A DNA stretch of 64,000 nucleotides from Collinsella sp. (GCA_019414205.1 DXML01000020.1:1-64000); one strand, 5' to 3'. Positions 34,690 through 44,128 are shown, counted from the stretch's first letter. The notes: a model not told the origin generated them from the letters alone. Numbers and translations are program-made.

Positions 34690-37542
34690 TTACGACTTGT
34701 TCGCCGACCCGCTACTCCCCAGCAGGGCCTTCTCGGGCGTGATGGGCAGCGAGCGAACCTGATGGCCGGTGGCGTGTGCCACGGCCGAGGCAACGGCGGC
34801 GAGCGGCGTGTTGATGACGACCTCGCCGATCGACTTGGCGCCAAACGGGCCCGTCGGCTCGTAGCTCGGCTCAAAGGCCACGCGAATGCTGCCGATATCC
34901 AAGCGCGTGGGCAGCTTGTAGCTCATAAAGTTGCCGGTGCGCAGACGGCCGCGTTCATCGTGCTCGACGATCTCGTAGAGCGCGTGGCCGATGCCCTGGG
35001 CAATGCCGCCCTCGGCCTGGACGCGCGCGAGCGCCTCATTGATCACGGTGCCGCAGTCGACGGCTGCCGCGTAATCCACCACGGTCACCTTGCCGGTGGC
35101 CTTGTCGACCTCGACCTCGGCAATGCCGGCCATAAACGGCGGAGGCGAAACGGGCAGGCAGGCAGAAGCATGCGAGGTGAGCGCGTCGCCGCCCGCGATG
35201 TTCTTGACGCACAGGTTGGCAAAGTCGCGCAGCGTGAGGTAGCGGTTCTGCTCGCGCGCGGCGCGCTCGTCGGACAGGCGCACGTACTGGCCATCAAAGA
35301 CCACATCGGCGGCGTCCACGTCCCACATCTGGGCGGCCTTGGCGCAGATCTTCTCGCGCAGCTCGGTCGCGGCGTTCTTGGCTGCCAGGCCCGTCACGTA
35401 CGTGCCCGAGCTCGCGTACGAGCCGGCGTCGAACGGCGACACATCGGTGTCCACGCCGCGCACCACGATCAGCGAGCTCTCAACGCCCAGCTCCTCGGCG
35501 GCAATCTGCGCCAGGATCGTGTCGACACCCATGCCGTTGTCGGTGGCGCCGGTCGAAATCGTAATAAAGCCATCCTCTTCCAGGCGCATGTCGATACCGG
35601 CAATGTCGACGTTGGAGATGCCCGAGCCCTGCATGGTGAGCGCGCAGCCCAGGGCGCGCACGCGGTCGCCCAGGTCGACGGCCAGCGGCTTGTCGCGCCA
35701 GCCGATCATGTCCATCGCGCGCAGCAGGCAGCGGTCGAGCGCGCAGGCGTTGAGCTTCTCGTTGTAGTACTGCGGCATGATCTCGCCCTCGCGCACGATG
35801 TTCTTAAGGCGCAGGTCGGCGGGGTCCATGTGCAGCATGTCGGCGAGCTCGTTGACGGCGCTCTCCACGGCAAACTGGCCCTGGGTGGCACCATAGCCGC
35901 GATACGCGCCGCCGCGGTTGGTGTTGGTGTAGACGGCATCCCACCTAAAGCGGCTCGCCTTCACATGGTTGTAGATGGGCAGGCTCTTGTGGCCCGAGAG
36001 ACCGATCGTCGTGGTAGCGTGCTCACCGTACGCGCCGGCGTTGGACAGCGTATGCAGGTCGATGGCCGTGATGGTGCCGTCGTTCATGGCGCCCAACTTG
36101 ACGGTCATCTGCATCTGGTGGCGCGAGTTGCCCGCGGTGATGGTCTCCTCGCGGGTGTAGCAGCAGTAGCTCGGACGGCCAGTCTGCTGGGTGACGAACG
36201 CCACGAAGATCTCGCAGCAGCCCGTCTGCTTGGAGCCAAAGCCGCCGCCGATGCGCGGCTTAATGACCTGCACCTGCGACTGCGGAATGTCGAGCGACTG
36301 CGCGACCATGCGGCGCACGTGGAAGGGCACCTGCGTAGAGGTGGTCACCGAGATGCGGCCGAACGCGTCGGTCGTCGCGAAGGCGCGGAAGGTCTCCATG
36401 GGCGCGGTCTGCGTGGCCTGGCTGGTGTAGGTGCGCTCAAAGACGATGTCGCTCTGGGCGAAGGCCTCGTCAAGATCGCCAAAGTCGCTCGTGCCGCTGC
36501 ACACCAGGTTGCGTGGGACGTCGCCGCCCTGCGGGAACATAAAGGTCACGTCGCCCTCGGGGTGGACCACGATGTCGTTATCGAGCGCCTGGGTAAAGTC
36601 GAGCAACGGCTCGAGCACCTCGTAGTCGACCTTGATGAGCTTGAGTGCCTTGTCGGCAGCCTCCTCGGTCTCGGCGGCGACAATCGCCACCTCTTCGTTT
36701 TGGTAACGGACGAGGTTCTCGAGAATCAGGCGGTCGTAGGGACTCGGCTGCGGATAGCTCTGACCGGCGATGGTAAAGCGGCGCTTGGGCACGTCCTCGT
36801 AGGTGTAAACGCCCACCACGCCAGGCACCTTCAGGGCGCGCGACGTATCGATGGAGCGGATCTTGGCGCGGGCATAGGGGCTGCGCTTAAGTTTGACGAT
36901 GAGCGCGCCGGCGGGCACCATATCGCCCGTGTAGACGGGACGGCCCTCGAGCAGGGCCTTCGAGTCCTTCTTGGGCTGCTTGTGGGTGATCTGCTTGTAC
37001 GAGACACCGTCGCAGCTGGTGTCGTTGACCGGCAGCTCGGGCATCTCAAAGCCCACCTGCACGCCAGACTCGTTGAGGAAGCGGACAATGGCGCGCAGCT
37101 GGCTCTCGTAGCCGCTGCAACGGCAGAGGTTGCCGGCGAGCTGGCGCGACAGCTCCTCGCGCGTGGCGACAAGGCTCGGGTCCTCCTTGGCGGCGCGGGC
37201 AAGCGCCAGCACGTTCATGATAAGGCCGGGGGCGCAAAAACCGCACTGCTCGGCGCCTTCGGCAGCCATCGCGCGGGCAAGCGCCTCGGACTCGGCCTTG
37301 AGGCCCTCAAGCGTGGTGATGGTGTGGCCCTCAACACGGGCGGCGGGAACCGAGCAGCTCAGCACCGGGTCGCCGTCGAGCCACACCGTACACAGACCGC
37401 AGTTGGTGGTTTCGCAAGCACAGCGCACCGACGCGCAATCCTGCTCACGCAAAAGCGAAAAGAGCATGGTGTCGGGGGCAATCTGAACCTTGACCTTGCG
37501 GCCGTTGAGCGTAAAGGAAAGATCGATGAGTTTGGCAGCCAT
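34690..37542 (-). CDS. xdhA: Selenium-dependent molybdenum hydroxylase, fused 2Fe-2S and molybdenum-binding subunit (xanthine dehydrogenase-like)
   Basis: 950 residues. The first 165 form the two-cluster iron-sulfur domain (SVRCACETTNCGLCTV, then EQCGFCAPGLIM and GNLCRCSGYE). The rest is the molybdopterin domain with IGGGFGSKQTGCC, RGGAYRGYGATQGQFAVE and PTGPFGAKSIGEV, whose last glutamate is the catalytic base of the family. This fusion without an FAD domain matches selenium-dependent xanthine dehydrogenase-like enzymes, which need a labile selenium ligand. Nearby selD, yedF and desulfurase genes support that. The FAD subunit gene lies directly upstream with TAATG overlap. Likely substrates are purines or related N-heterocycles. 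Confidence 0.87.
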   Translation of the reverse strand: MAAKLIDLSFTLNGRKVKVQIAPDTMLFSLLREQDCASVRCACETTNCGLCTVWLDGDPVLSCSVPAARVEGHTITTLEGLKAESEALARAMAAEGAEQCGFCAPGLIMNVLALARAAKEDPSLVATREELSRQLAGNLCRCSGYESQLRAIVRFLNESGVQVGFEMPELPVNDTSCDGVSYKQITHKQPKKDSKALLEGRPVYTGDMVPAGALIVKLKRSPYARAKIRSIDTSRALKVPGVVGVYTYEDVPKRRFTIAGQSYPQPSPYDRLILENLVRYQNEEVAIVAAETEEAADKALKLIKVDYEVLEPLLDFTQALDNDIVVHPEGDVTFMFPQGGDVPRNLVCSGTSDFGDLDEAFAQSDIVFERTYTSQATQTAPMETFRAFATTDAFGRISVTTSTQVPFHVRRMVAQSLDIPQSQVQVIKPRIGGGFGSKQTGCCEIFVAFVTQQTGRPSYCCYTREETITAGNSRHQMQMTVKLGAMNDGTITAIDLHTLSNAGAYGEHATTTIGLSGHKSLPIYNHVKASRFRWDAVYTNTNRGGAYRGYGATQGQFAVESAVNELADMLHMDPADLRLKNIVREGEIMPQYYNEKLNACALDRCLLRAMDMIGWRDKPLAVDLGDRVRALGCALTMQGSGISNVDIAGIDMRLEEDGFITISTGATDNGMGVDTILAQIAAEELGVESSLIVVRGVDTDVSPFDAGSYASSGTYVTGLAAKNAATELREKICAKAAQMWDVDAADVVFDGQYVRLSDERAAREQNRYLTLRDFANLCVKNIAGGDALTSHASACLPVSPPPFMAGIAEVEVDKATGKVTVVDYAAAVDCGTVINEALARVQAEGGIAQGIGHALYEIVEHDERGRLRTGNFMSYKLPTRLDIGSIRVAFEPSYEPTGPFGAKSIGEVVINTPLAAVASAVAHATGHQVRSLPITPEKALLGSSGSANKS

Positions 37543-38456
37543 TAGCGCACCTCGCTAGAATCGACGCCGGGCACGCGGCGGCAGGAATACTCGTCCGTGG
37601 CAAACTTAGGAATCTGCACGCCCTCGAGCTCGTGCGCAAGCGCGGCCGAAAGCTCGATGCCGGCGGCGCGGCGCACGGCCTGGACGGCGAGCGGGGCCGA
37701 GATGCGACGGCGGTAGTCGGCCGAGCCCCACAGGTTGGTTCCGTAGCTCAGGGCACGCACGGATGCAGCAAGGGCGCGAAGCTCGTCCTCGGAAGGCTGC
37801 TCGCTGGTGAGGCCACATGCCTCGCCCTGCAGCAGGGTCGCGCGCAGCGGGCGGGCGCCCACGGTGACGTGCCAGGTGTTGTCCCACCAGGCGGCGGTGA
37901 CGTTGAGCGAGGGGAAGTCGGTCGCAGCCTTGCGCACGGCCTCATAGCTCGCGCGGTAATCGTGCTTGACGACCACGACATGCTCGATCACGTCGCGCAC
38001 GTAACCCATCCGCACGAACTCGGCGAGCGGCACGCGGCCGGCGCCCGTCAGCTCAACATACGAATCGAGCGCCAGGAACGCCGAGAGAACGTCCGAGAAG
38101 CCAAAGCGGCCGTAGATGCTGCCGCCCACCGTGGCGGTATTGCGCAGCTGCACGCCCACGATGTCGTGGACGGCGAACTCAAAGACATTGTTGACAAGCG
38201 CGTTGAGCTCGGCATGGCGCTCGAGCTGGCGCAGGGTACACATGGCACCGATGCGAAACTCGGTCTCGGTCTCCTCGATCTGATCGAGTCCGCAGGCCGA
38301 AAGGTCAATCGCCGTCGCCACACGACGCGAACCCAGACGCATCCAGATGCCGCCGCCCACAATCTTGTTGTTGCGGTTCTTCTGTAAGAGCTCATAGGCT
38401 TCGGCCGCGTTTCCAACACGGACGTAGGTACCGAACTTGAGCACGTTCTCCCCCAT
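37542..38456 (-). CDS. xdhB: FAD-binding subunit of the molybdenum hydroxylase
   Basis: A 304-residue CO-dehydrogenase-flavoprotein-type subunit: KNRNNKIVGGGIWMRLGSR is the FAD pyrophosphate region and VQLRNTATVGGSIYGRFGFSD the second FAD-binding motif. A C-terminal CO_deh_flav_C-like domain follows, with RRRISAPLAVQAVRRA. It passes electrons from the iron-sulfur clusters of the fused subunit to NAD or another acceptor. Its stop overlaps the start of the large subunit by one base (TAATG), so the complex is made in fixed proportion. A weak extended -10 (TGGTACACT) lies 25 bp upstream. Confidence 0.88.
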   Translation of the reverse strand: MGENVLKFGTYVRVGNAAEAYELLQKNRNNKIVGGGIWMRLGSRRVATAIDLSACGLDQIEETETEFRIGAMCTLRQLERHAELNALVNNVFEFAVHDIVGVQLRNTATVGGSIYGRFGFSDVLSAFLALDSYVELTGAGRVPLAEFVRMGYVRDVIEHVVVVKHDYRASYEAVRKAATDFPSLNVTAAWWDNTWHVTVGARPLRATLLQGEACGLTSEQPSEDELRALAASVRALSYGTNLWGSADYRRRISAPLAVQAVRRAAGIELSAALAHELEGVQIPKFATDEYSCRRVPGVDSSEVR

Positions 38457-38552
38457 CTCTTCACTTGTCCAGTACCTTTAAGTGTACCAAACGAGGGGGC
38501 ATAGCTCGTGTCGGGACAAAATGAACCGTTTTCCTCCGTCGCATGCGGATCA

Positions 38553-38590
38553 AAAAAGGCTCCCAGCCAAGATGACTGGGAGCCTTCTGC
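38553..38590 (-). terminator. Intrinsic terminator of gdhA
   Basis: Minus-strand arms GGCTCCCAGTC and GGCTGGGAGCC followed by a six-T run, about 20 bp after the gdhA stop. Confidence 0.85.
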
Positions 38591-38611
38591 GATGCTATAT
38601 CGAGCGAAGAT

Positions 38612-39967
38612 TTAGCAGACGCCCTGGGCGAGCATGGCGTCGGCGACCTTCAGGAAGCCGGCGATGTTGGCGCCCATGACGAAGTTGCCCTCCTCGCCGT
38701 ACTCCTTGGCGGTGTCGTCCACGTTGTGGAACATGCCGCGCATGAGCTGCTCGAGCTTGCCGTCGACCTCCTCGAAGGTCCAGGACAGGTGCTCGGCGTT
38801 CTGGCTCATCTCCAGGCCGGACACGAGCACGCCGCCGGCGTTGGCAGCCTTACCGGGCATAAAGGCGACGCCGTTCTCCTGGAAGTAGGTCGTGGCCTCG
38901 ATGGTCGTGGGCATGTTCGCGCCCTCGCCGACCACCTTGCAGCCGTTGGCGACGAGCGCCTGGGCGTCCTCGAGCAGCAGCGTGTTCTCGCGAGCGCAGG
39001 GCAGCGCGATGTCGCAGGGAAGCTGCCACACGCCGCGGCCGTCGCCCTCGTGCCACGTGGCATTGGGCTTCTCGTCAACGTACATAGCGAGCGTGACGCC
39101 CTTGTCGTGGCCGGAGCGCTTCTTGTTGTAGACATGCTCGAGCACGGTGTAGTCGATGCCGTCGGGATCCTCGACCCAGCCGTGGGTGTCGGAGCAAGCC
39201 AGGACCTTGCCGCCGAGCTGGGCGACCTTCTGGACCGCGTAGATAGCGACGTTACCGGAGCCGTGAACGACGACGTTCTTGCCCTCGAAGGACTCGCCGC
39301 GGCTCTTGAGGTACTCGTCCACAAAGTAGACCAGACCGTAGCCGGTGGCCTCGGTACGGGCAAGCGAGCCGCCAAAGGAGAGACCCTTGCCGGTGAGGAC
39401 GCCGGTCCACTCGTTGGTCAGGCGCTTGTACTGACCGAACATGTAGGCAACCTCGCGGCCGCCAACGCCCAGGTCGCCGGCGGGAACGTCGGTGTTGGGG
39501 CCGATGTGGCGATAGAGCTCGGTCATGAAGGACTGGCAGAAGTGCATGATCTCGTTGTTGGACTTGCCCTTGGGGTCAAAGTCGGAGCCGCCCTTGCCGC
39601 CGCCCATGGGAAGGGTGGTCAGGCTGTTCTTGAGGATCTGCTCCAAGCCCAGGAACTTGAGCATACCCAGGGTGACCGTCGGGTTAAAGCGCAGACCGCC
39701 CTTGTAGGGTCCAATGGCAGAGTTGAACTCGACACGATAGCCGCGGTTGACCTGGACCTTGCCCTGGTCATCGACCCAGGGGACACGGAACATAACGATG
39801 CGCTCGGGCTCGACGAGGCGCTCAAGCAGGGCGGCCTCCTCGTACTCGGGATGGGCGTCGAGCGCCGGCTGGATGGTGCCGAGGATCTCGGTCGCGGCCT
39901 GGATGAACTCAGGCTGCTCGGGATAGCGGGCCTTGAGCTCGTCGAGAACTTTCTGCGTGTAGCTCAT
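38612..39967 (-). CDS. gdhA: NADP-specific glutamate dehydrogenase
   Basis: A 451-residue hexameric-type enzyme. GPYKGGLRFNPTVTLGMLKF and TTLPMGGGKGGSDFDPKGKS contain the substrate lysines. DVPAGDLGVGGREVAYMFGQ follows, and a Rossmann domain has VVHGSGNVAIYAVQKV. It interconverts 2-oxoglutarate plus ammonium and glutamate, assimilating nitrogen. Length and motifs agree with the E. coli GdhA class. The ATG follows GGAGG at good spacing. It is monocistronic: tRNA-Sec lies upstream and a strong terminator downstream. Confidence 0.97.
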   Translation of the reverse strand: MSYTQKVLDELKARYPEQPEFIQAATEILGTIQPALDAHPEYEEAALLERLVEPERIVMFRVPWVDDQGKVQVNRGYRVEFNSAIGPYKGGLRFNPTVTLGMLKFLGLEQILKNSLTTLPMGGGKGGSDFDPKGKSNNEIMHFCQSFMTELYRHIGPNTDVPAGDLGVGGREVAYMFGQYKRLTNEWTGVLTGKGLSFGGSLARTEATGYGLVYFVDEYLKSRGESFEGKNVVVHGSGNVAIYAVQKVAQLGGKVLACSDTHGWVEDPDGIDYTVLEHVYNKKRSGHDKGVTLAMYVDEKPNATWHEGDGRGVWQLPCDIALPCARENTLLLEDAQALVANGCKVVGEGANMPTTIEATTYFQENGVAFMPGKAANAGGVLVSGLEMSQNAEHLSWTFEEVDGKLEQLMRGMFHNVDDTAKEYGEEGNFVMGANIAGFLKVADAMLAQGVC

Positions 39968-40180
39968 GCTTCCTCCAATGATAGGAAACGAAAAGTGTCG
40001 GTCGCGGCACCCTGTGCGCCGCGAACTTTATCGTGTATGGATAATATCGCACTGTTGCGGGAAAGTTTCGCATAAGCAGACGAGCAGATGTTTCGTTTTG
40101 ATTACGATGCAGGTAGAGGCGTTTTTGAGTGCCTGACGTGCAAAACCCGTGTTTCAAACCTGTTTCGTCCACGTGGTCCA

Positions 40181-40215
40181 TACCACCACAAAGAGGACAG
40201 GCACCTTTGTGGTGG
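40181..40215. repeat. GGGACAG-type REP-like hairpin, copy 2
   Basis: ACCACCACAAAG and CTTTGTGGTGGT pair perfectly around AGGACAGGCAC, between gdhA and tRNA-Sec. The rest of the 260-bp gap up to gdhA holds only that gene's leader. Confidence 0.65.
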
Positions 40216-40229
40216 TTGGCAGGATGCTT

Positions 40230-40326
40230 TGGCGGGAACGTATGTGAATCGAACACATCCAAGACGTTTTGCACGCCTCACAACGGTTTTGAGGACCGCG
40301 GGGCCCACCGGAGCCCATCCGTTCCC
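40230..40326 (-). tRNA. selC: tRNA-Sec (selenocysteine, anticodon UCA)
   Basis: A 97-nt gene beginning GGGAACGGATGG and ending ACGTTCCCGCCA with CCA encoded. It has an extended acceptor, a GGTTCTCA-like anticodon arm reading GCGGT CCTCAAA ACCGT with UCA as anticodon, a long variable arm (GTGAGGCGTGCAAAACGTCTTG) and T-arm GTTCGATTC. Length and anticodon distinguish it from all other tRNAs. It lies between gdhA and selB-selA and reads UGA at selD and other selenoprotein genes. Confidence 0.93.
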
Positions 40327-40362
40327 AAACGTGGCGGTATTTTACCAAACGCGCAGTGTCGC

Positions 40363-40522
40363 GCCACGAAAACGGCCCATCTACTACGTTTAACCAGCAA
40401 GGGTTAGCCATACCCACTTTTTCGTAACATCGGCAAGTCATCTACCTGCGGTTTTGTTTTTGCGGTTTTTGAAATGGTAGAGGGTAGTCACTTAAACGTA
40501 GTAGATAGGCCGGTTTTGTGGC
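40363..40522. repeat. Long modular inverted-repeat element, CTACCTGCGG core, copy C
   Basis: Arms containing ATCTACTACGTTTAA and its complement flank a core TCTACCTGCGGTTTT (40441-40455). Arms match copy B at 26001-26160 closely. It lies between the selB stop and tRNA-Sec. Confidence 0.8.
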
Positions 40523-40540
40523 GAGCGGCGATTCGGAGCC

Positions 40541-42511
40541 CTAGCGCAGGGATCTGAGACCGCCGGCCTCCTTGTTGAGCGTCGTAAAACGCACCGCATC
40601 CAGGTGCTCCAAGATGCTAATGGCTCGTTTGCGCGACACGCCTAAGGCCTCGCGCAGCACACTCGTCGTGGCAACGCCGCCAGCAGCCTCGATAGCCGCG
40701 GCGACGACCTCACGTGCATGGGCCTCGGCGGCGGCAGACAAGGCAACGTCGCGTTCGATCTTAACGATCGCGCGGTTGAGCGAAAGCTCGCGCAGGGCAC
40801 GCGTCATGGTGTCGCGATCGAGCTGCAGACGCTCACCCACCTCGGGCAGCGTCACCGCACCGAGACCCGCCTCGTCGAGGGCGGCCACGATGCGCTGGCT
40901 CGCCTCGCGCACCACACGTATCGCCGCAGCGGCAGAGTGCGGGTCGAACACCTCGGCACCGTCGACGGTGCACACGCCGCGCGCACAGCCCTCGAGAACG
41001 AGCGCAGACGCGATGTCTTCGCCCACTGTCGGCCAGGCGGCATGCGCGACCTCGCCCGGCGTGAAACCCGTCTGCTTGGGCGCGGCCCCGTGCATGGCGG
41101 CCAACGTGACGGAGAGCGTGGCGAGGGCGGCATCGAGCACAGCGGGGGCGGCATAGAGCTCCTCGGTCGAGCGCTCGGCATGAAGCGCCACGGCGTCACC
41201 CGAGGAAACCGCCCCGTGCAGGAGCGCAGCCGCCTCGGCACTCGAAAGATCGAGAGCACGGGCTGCGGCCGCGGCAGGCACAGGCAGGCGCTGCAGCCCC
41301 AACCATGCGGCAACGGCGGCGGCGCGGTCGTCGGCATCCAGGGCCCCGAGCAGCGCGCACTCGCCCGCGGAGAGGACGCGCGAGCGGCGGCACCGCGAAA
41401 GAAGAACACGACCGCCGCCGATAAGCACCACCGGCGAGAACGCGAGCACAATGAGGCCGTCGCCCGATCGCACGGGAAGGCGCTCCTCCAGACGGACCTG
41501 CACGATGCGGGTCTCGCCAGCCTCAATGGGTCCCTCACCCTCCATGAGCATGACACGGCCAAGGACCTCCGCCGTACCCGCCATCACATGAACGCGCGTA
41601 CCGGACTCGAAGGGCGCGGGCTTGGTGCCCTCGCGCCCCAGATACGTGAAGCGGGCGATGAGCCTGAGCGTCGAGCCCTCAGCACCAGACCCGCAGAGGA
41701 CCTCGCCACGCGGAAGGTCGCCCGCACCGTCGCCCACGATGTTGAGCGCCGCGCGCTGTCCGGGCAACGCCCGAGGAGTATCACCATGCACCTGAATCGC
41801 GCGCACGCGGCAGCGCACGCCCGCGGGACATGAGACGAGCTCGTCGCCCACCGCTACGGGGGCATCGTGAAGCGTGCCCGTGACGACCGTCCCGGATCCC
41901 TTGATGGTGAAGCAGCGGTCGATGGGCAGGCGCGGGGCCAGACCGGGGCGCACCGGGCGGGATGCGGCATCGGCCAGGAAAGAGTCGATGGCTGCATCGA
42001 GGGCAAGGCGAACGTCCTCGATGCCCACGCCCGTGCGCGAGGAAACAGGCACCACGGGCGCATCGGCAAAGACGGTATCGCCGAGGAAGTCCATCACGTC
42101 GAGCTCGGCGAGCTCCGCCGTCTCGTCATCGGCCAGATCGCGCATCGTGAGCGCCACCACGAGGTGCCTCACGCCCAACAGCTCCAACACGTACACGTGC
42201 TCTCGCGTCTGCGGCATCACGCCCTCAACGGCAGAAACAACCAGCAACGCAACGTCCACGCCGGTGGCGCCCTGCACCATGGCGCGCAGATAGTGCGCGT
42301 GCCCGGGCACATCGACCAAGCCGACAAGCTTGCCGCCGGGAAGCTCGAGCTCGCCAAAACCGAGCTCCGTGGTCATGCCTCGGCGGCGCTCGACCTCCAG
42401 ACGGTCGGGATTTTTGCCAGTCAGCGCCTCGATAAGGGCCGACTTTCCGTGGTCGACGTGTCCTGCCGTTCCAACGACAACGGGACATTCAACAAGCTCG
42501 CGCGCACTCAT
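40541..42511 (-). CDS. selB: Selenocysteine-specific elongation factor SelB
   Basis: A 656-residue translation GTPase: VVVGTAGHVDHGKSALIEAL is the P-loop, RRRGMTTELGFGEL switch I and VDVPGHAHYLRAM switch II. EF-Tu-like domains follow, then C-terminal winged helices (about residues 400-656) that bind the SECIS hairpin. It delivers Sec-tRNA to UGA codons. The G4 position reads LTMRDLAD instead of the usual N/TKxD, a notable departure. The ATG at 42509-42511 overlaps the selA stop (ATGA). tRNA-Sec lies 215 bp downstream. Confidence 0.94.
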   Translation of the reverse strand: MSARELVECPVVVGTAGHVDHGKSALIEALTGKNPDRLEVERRRGMTTELGFGELELPGGKLVGLVDVPGHAHYLRAMVQGATGVDVALLVVSAVEGVMPQTREHVYVLELLGVRHLVVALTMRDLADDETAELAELDVMDFLGDTVFADAPVVPVSSRTGVGIEDVRLALDAAIDSFLADAASRPVRPGLAPRLPIDRCFTIKGSGTVVTGTLHDAPVAVGDELVSCPAGVRCRVRAIQVHGDTPRALPGQRAALNIVGDGAGDLPRGEVLCGSGAEGSTLRLIARFTYLGREGTKPAPFESGTRVHVMAGTAEVLGRVMLMEGEGPIEAGETRIVQVRLEERLPVRSGDGLIVLAFSPVVLIGGGRVLLSRCRRSRVLSAGECALLGALDADDRAAAVAAWLGLQRLPVPAAAAARALDLSSAEAAALLHGAVSSGDAVALHAERSTEELYAAPAVLDAALATLSVTLAAMHGAAPKQTGFTPGEVAHAAWPTVGEDIASALVLEGCARGVCTVDGAEVFDPHSAAAAIRVVREASQRIVAALDEAGLGAVTLPEVGERLQLDRDTMTRALRELSLNRAIVKIERDVALSAAAEAHAREVVAAAIEAAGGVATTSVLREALGVSRKRAISILEHLDAVRFTTLNKEAGGLRSLR

Positions 42512-43965
42512 CGATGCAAACCCGCCCGCACGGCATCGGCCAACGCGGACGCGCACAGATCAAGGTCGGTATCGTGCAAAAGCGTGCGAACGTCAAACAG
42601 TACCTGGCCATGCCGCACGCGCGTCACGACCGGCGTATCGGGCTCCTGTACCATAGCGCGCTTTAGGCCATCGGCGGACAGGCGCCCATCGGCGGGGCAA
42701 ACGGCAACGCAAAAAGTTGGGAGCTCGACGGTCGGCAGCGAACCGCCGCCGGGAGTAGAGGCGCCCTCGACAACCTGCAGCTCCACGGCCTCCTCGCACT
42801 GAGCCTCGCGAAGCTTGCGCAGCATGCGGTCGTGCAGGCGCTTGGCTTGGCGCTCGAGCGGAGCCGGCACGCCGGAAAGCATGTTGAGTACCGGGATCTC
42901 CCGATGCGCCGCATCGGGACCGGTCACATACAGTCGCAAAGTGGCCTCGAGCGCCGCAAGCGTGAGCTTGCCAGGGCGAAGCGCGCGCATAAGAGGATGC
43001 GAGGCACAGGCGGCGATTGCCTGGGCGCTGCCGAGAATAATGCCTGCCTGCGAGGCGCCGAGCAGCTTGTCACCCGAGCACGAGACGACGTCAACGCCGG
43101 CGCAAAGCGAGGCGGACATGGGCTTCTCCCCCGCATCGGCGAGCACCCCGTCTGCAAGCAAAGCGCCCGAGCCCTGATCCTCGTACAGCAACAGCCCGTG
43201 CTCATGCGCCAGCGCGGAAAGCTCCGCCGCGGAAACCTCCTCGTGGAAGCCCTCGATACGGTAATTAGAAGGATGAACTTTCAAGATCATCGCCGTGTTG
43301 GGCGTAATGGCGCTTCGATAATCGTCCAGATGTGTGCGGTTGGTAGAGCCAACCTCGACAAGCTTGGCACCCGAAGCCGCCATGATGTCGGGGATGCGGA
43401 AGCTGCCGCCCACCTCGACAAGCTCGCCGCGGCTCACGATGACCTCTTTGCCAGCCGCGTGCGCGGCAAGCACCAGCAGCACCGCGGCGGCATTGTTGTT
43501 GACAACCAAGGCGTCCTGCGCCCCCGTGAGCGTGCGCAGCAGGCGTGCGGCATGCTCCTTGCGGCCCCCGCGAGCGCAGATTGAGACGTCATACTCAAGC
43601 GTGCTGTAGCCTCGGGCGACATCGGTCACCGCCTGCACCGCCGCGGGAGCGAGCGGAGCGCGGCCCAGATTGGTGTGAATCACAACGCCCGTCGCGTTGA
43701 CGGCAGGGCGCAGGGTCGGCAGCGACAGGCGATGGGTCCGCTGCTCAATTGCCAAGGCGAGCTCGCGCTTGTTCCTTGCAGGGGCGCCGGAGCGAATCGC
43801 CGCGCGCTCGGCATCGAGCTCGGCGTCAATCGCCTCGCGTACCATCGTGTCGCCTGCATCGCCAGCAGCCTTCATGACCGGCCACTCGGCAAGCAACTCG
43901 TGAACGGCGGGAATGGAACGCAGGCGGCCGCGCACCTCGTCAGACATGGATTCGCAGTCGCTCAT
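42508..43965 (-). CDS. selA: L-seryl-tRNA(Sec) selenium transferase
   Basis: A 485-residue PLP enzyme. RPAVNATGVVIHTNLGRAPL is the SelA signature near residue 85, VNNNAAAVLLVLAAHAAGKE follows, and the PLP lysine is in VVSCSGDKLLGASQAG. It converts Ser-tRNA(Sec) to Sec-tRNA using selenophosphate from SelD. The ATG at 43963-43965 has AAAGG seven bases upstream; 45 further codons upstream are open but unlike the family. It is translationally coupled to selB. Confidence 0.95.
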   Translation of the reverse strand: MSDCESMSDEVRGRLRSIPAVHELLAEWPVMKAAGDAGDTMVREAIDAELDAERAAIRSGAPARNKRELALAIEQRTHRLSLPTLRPAVNATGVVIHTNLGRAPLAPAAVQAVTDVARGYSTLEYDVSICARGGRKEHAARLLRTLTGAQDALVVNNNAAAVLLVLAAHAAGKEVIVSRGELVEVGGSFRIPDIMAASGAKLVEVGSTNRTHLDDYRSAITPNTAMILKVHPSNYRIEGFHEEVSAAELSALAHEHGLLLYEDQGSGALLADGVLADAGEKPMSASLCAGVDVVSCSGDKLLGASQAGIILGSAQAIAACASHPLMRALRPGKLTLAALEATLRLYVTGPDAAHREIPVLNMLSGVPAPLERQAKRLHDRMLRKLREAQCEEAVELQVVEGASTPGGGSLPTVELPTFCVAVCPADGRLSADGLKRAMVQEPDTPVVTRVRHGQVLFDVRTLLHDTDLDLCASALADAVRAGLHR

Positions 43966-44043
43966 GAAAAGCCTTTCGACATGTTCAATAAAAAGCTGGT
44001 CCCCCGCGATCGTCATCGGGCAAAAAAATACCGGCGCGCACGC

Positions 44044-44128
44044 AAAAGGGACAGGTCCATTATGGCAGCTCGTGACAAGACGTCGAAGCGCCTCGTCCAA
44101 AACCTGCCAAATAAACCTGTCCCTCTTT
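44044..44128. repeat. GGGACAGGT inverted repeat between the formate transporter gene and selA
   Basis: AGGGACAGGT (44047-44056) and ACCTGTCCCT (44115-44124) face each other across 58 nt. It resembles the GGGACAG hairpins elsewhere but with a long interior. Confidence 0.55.

Noticed and set aside
34591..37545. 984-codon open frame on the plus strand opposite the molybdenum hydroxylase gene
   Set aside because: It mirrors the real minus-strand gene, whose motifs are clear. The plus-strand protein is rich in Arg/His/Ala/Gly/Val with no domain, as expected of antisense frames in GC-rich DNA.
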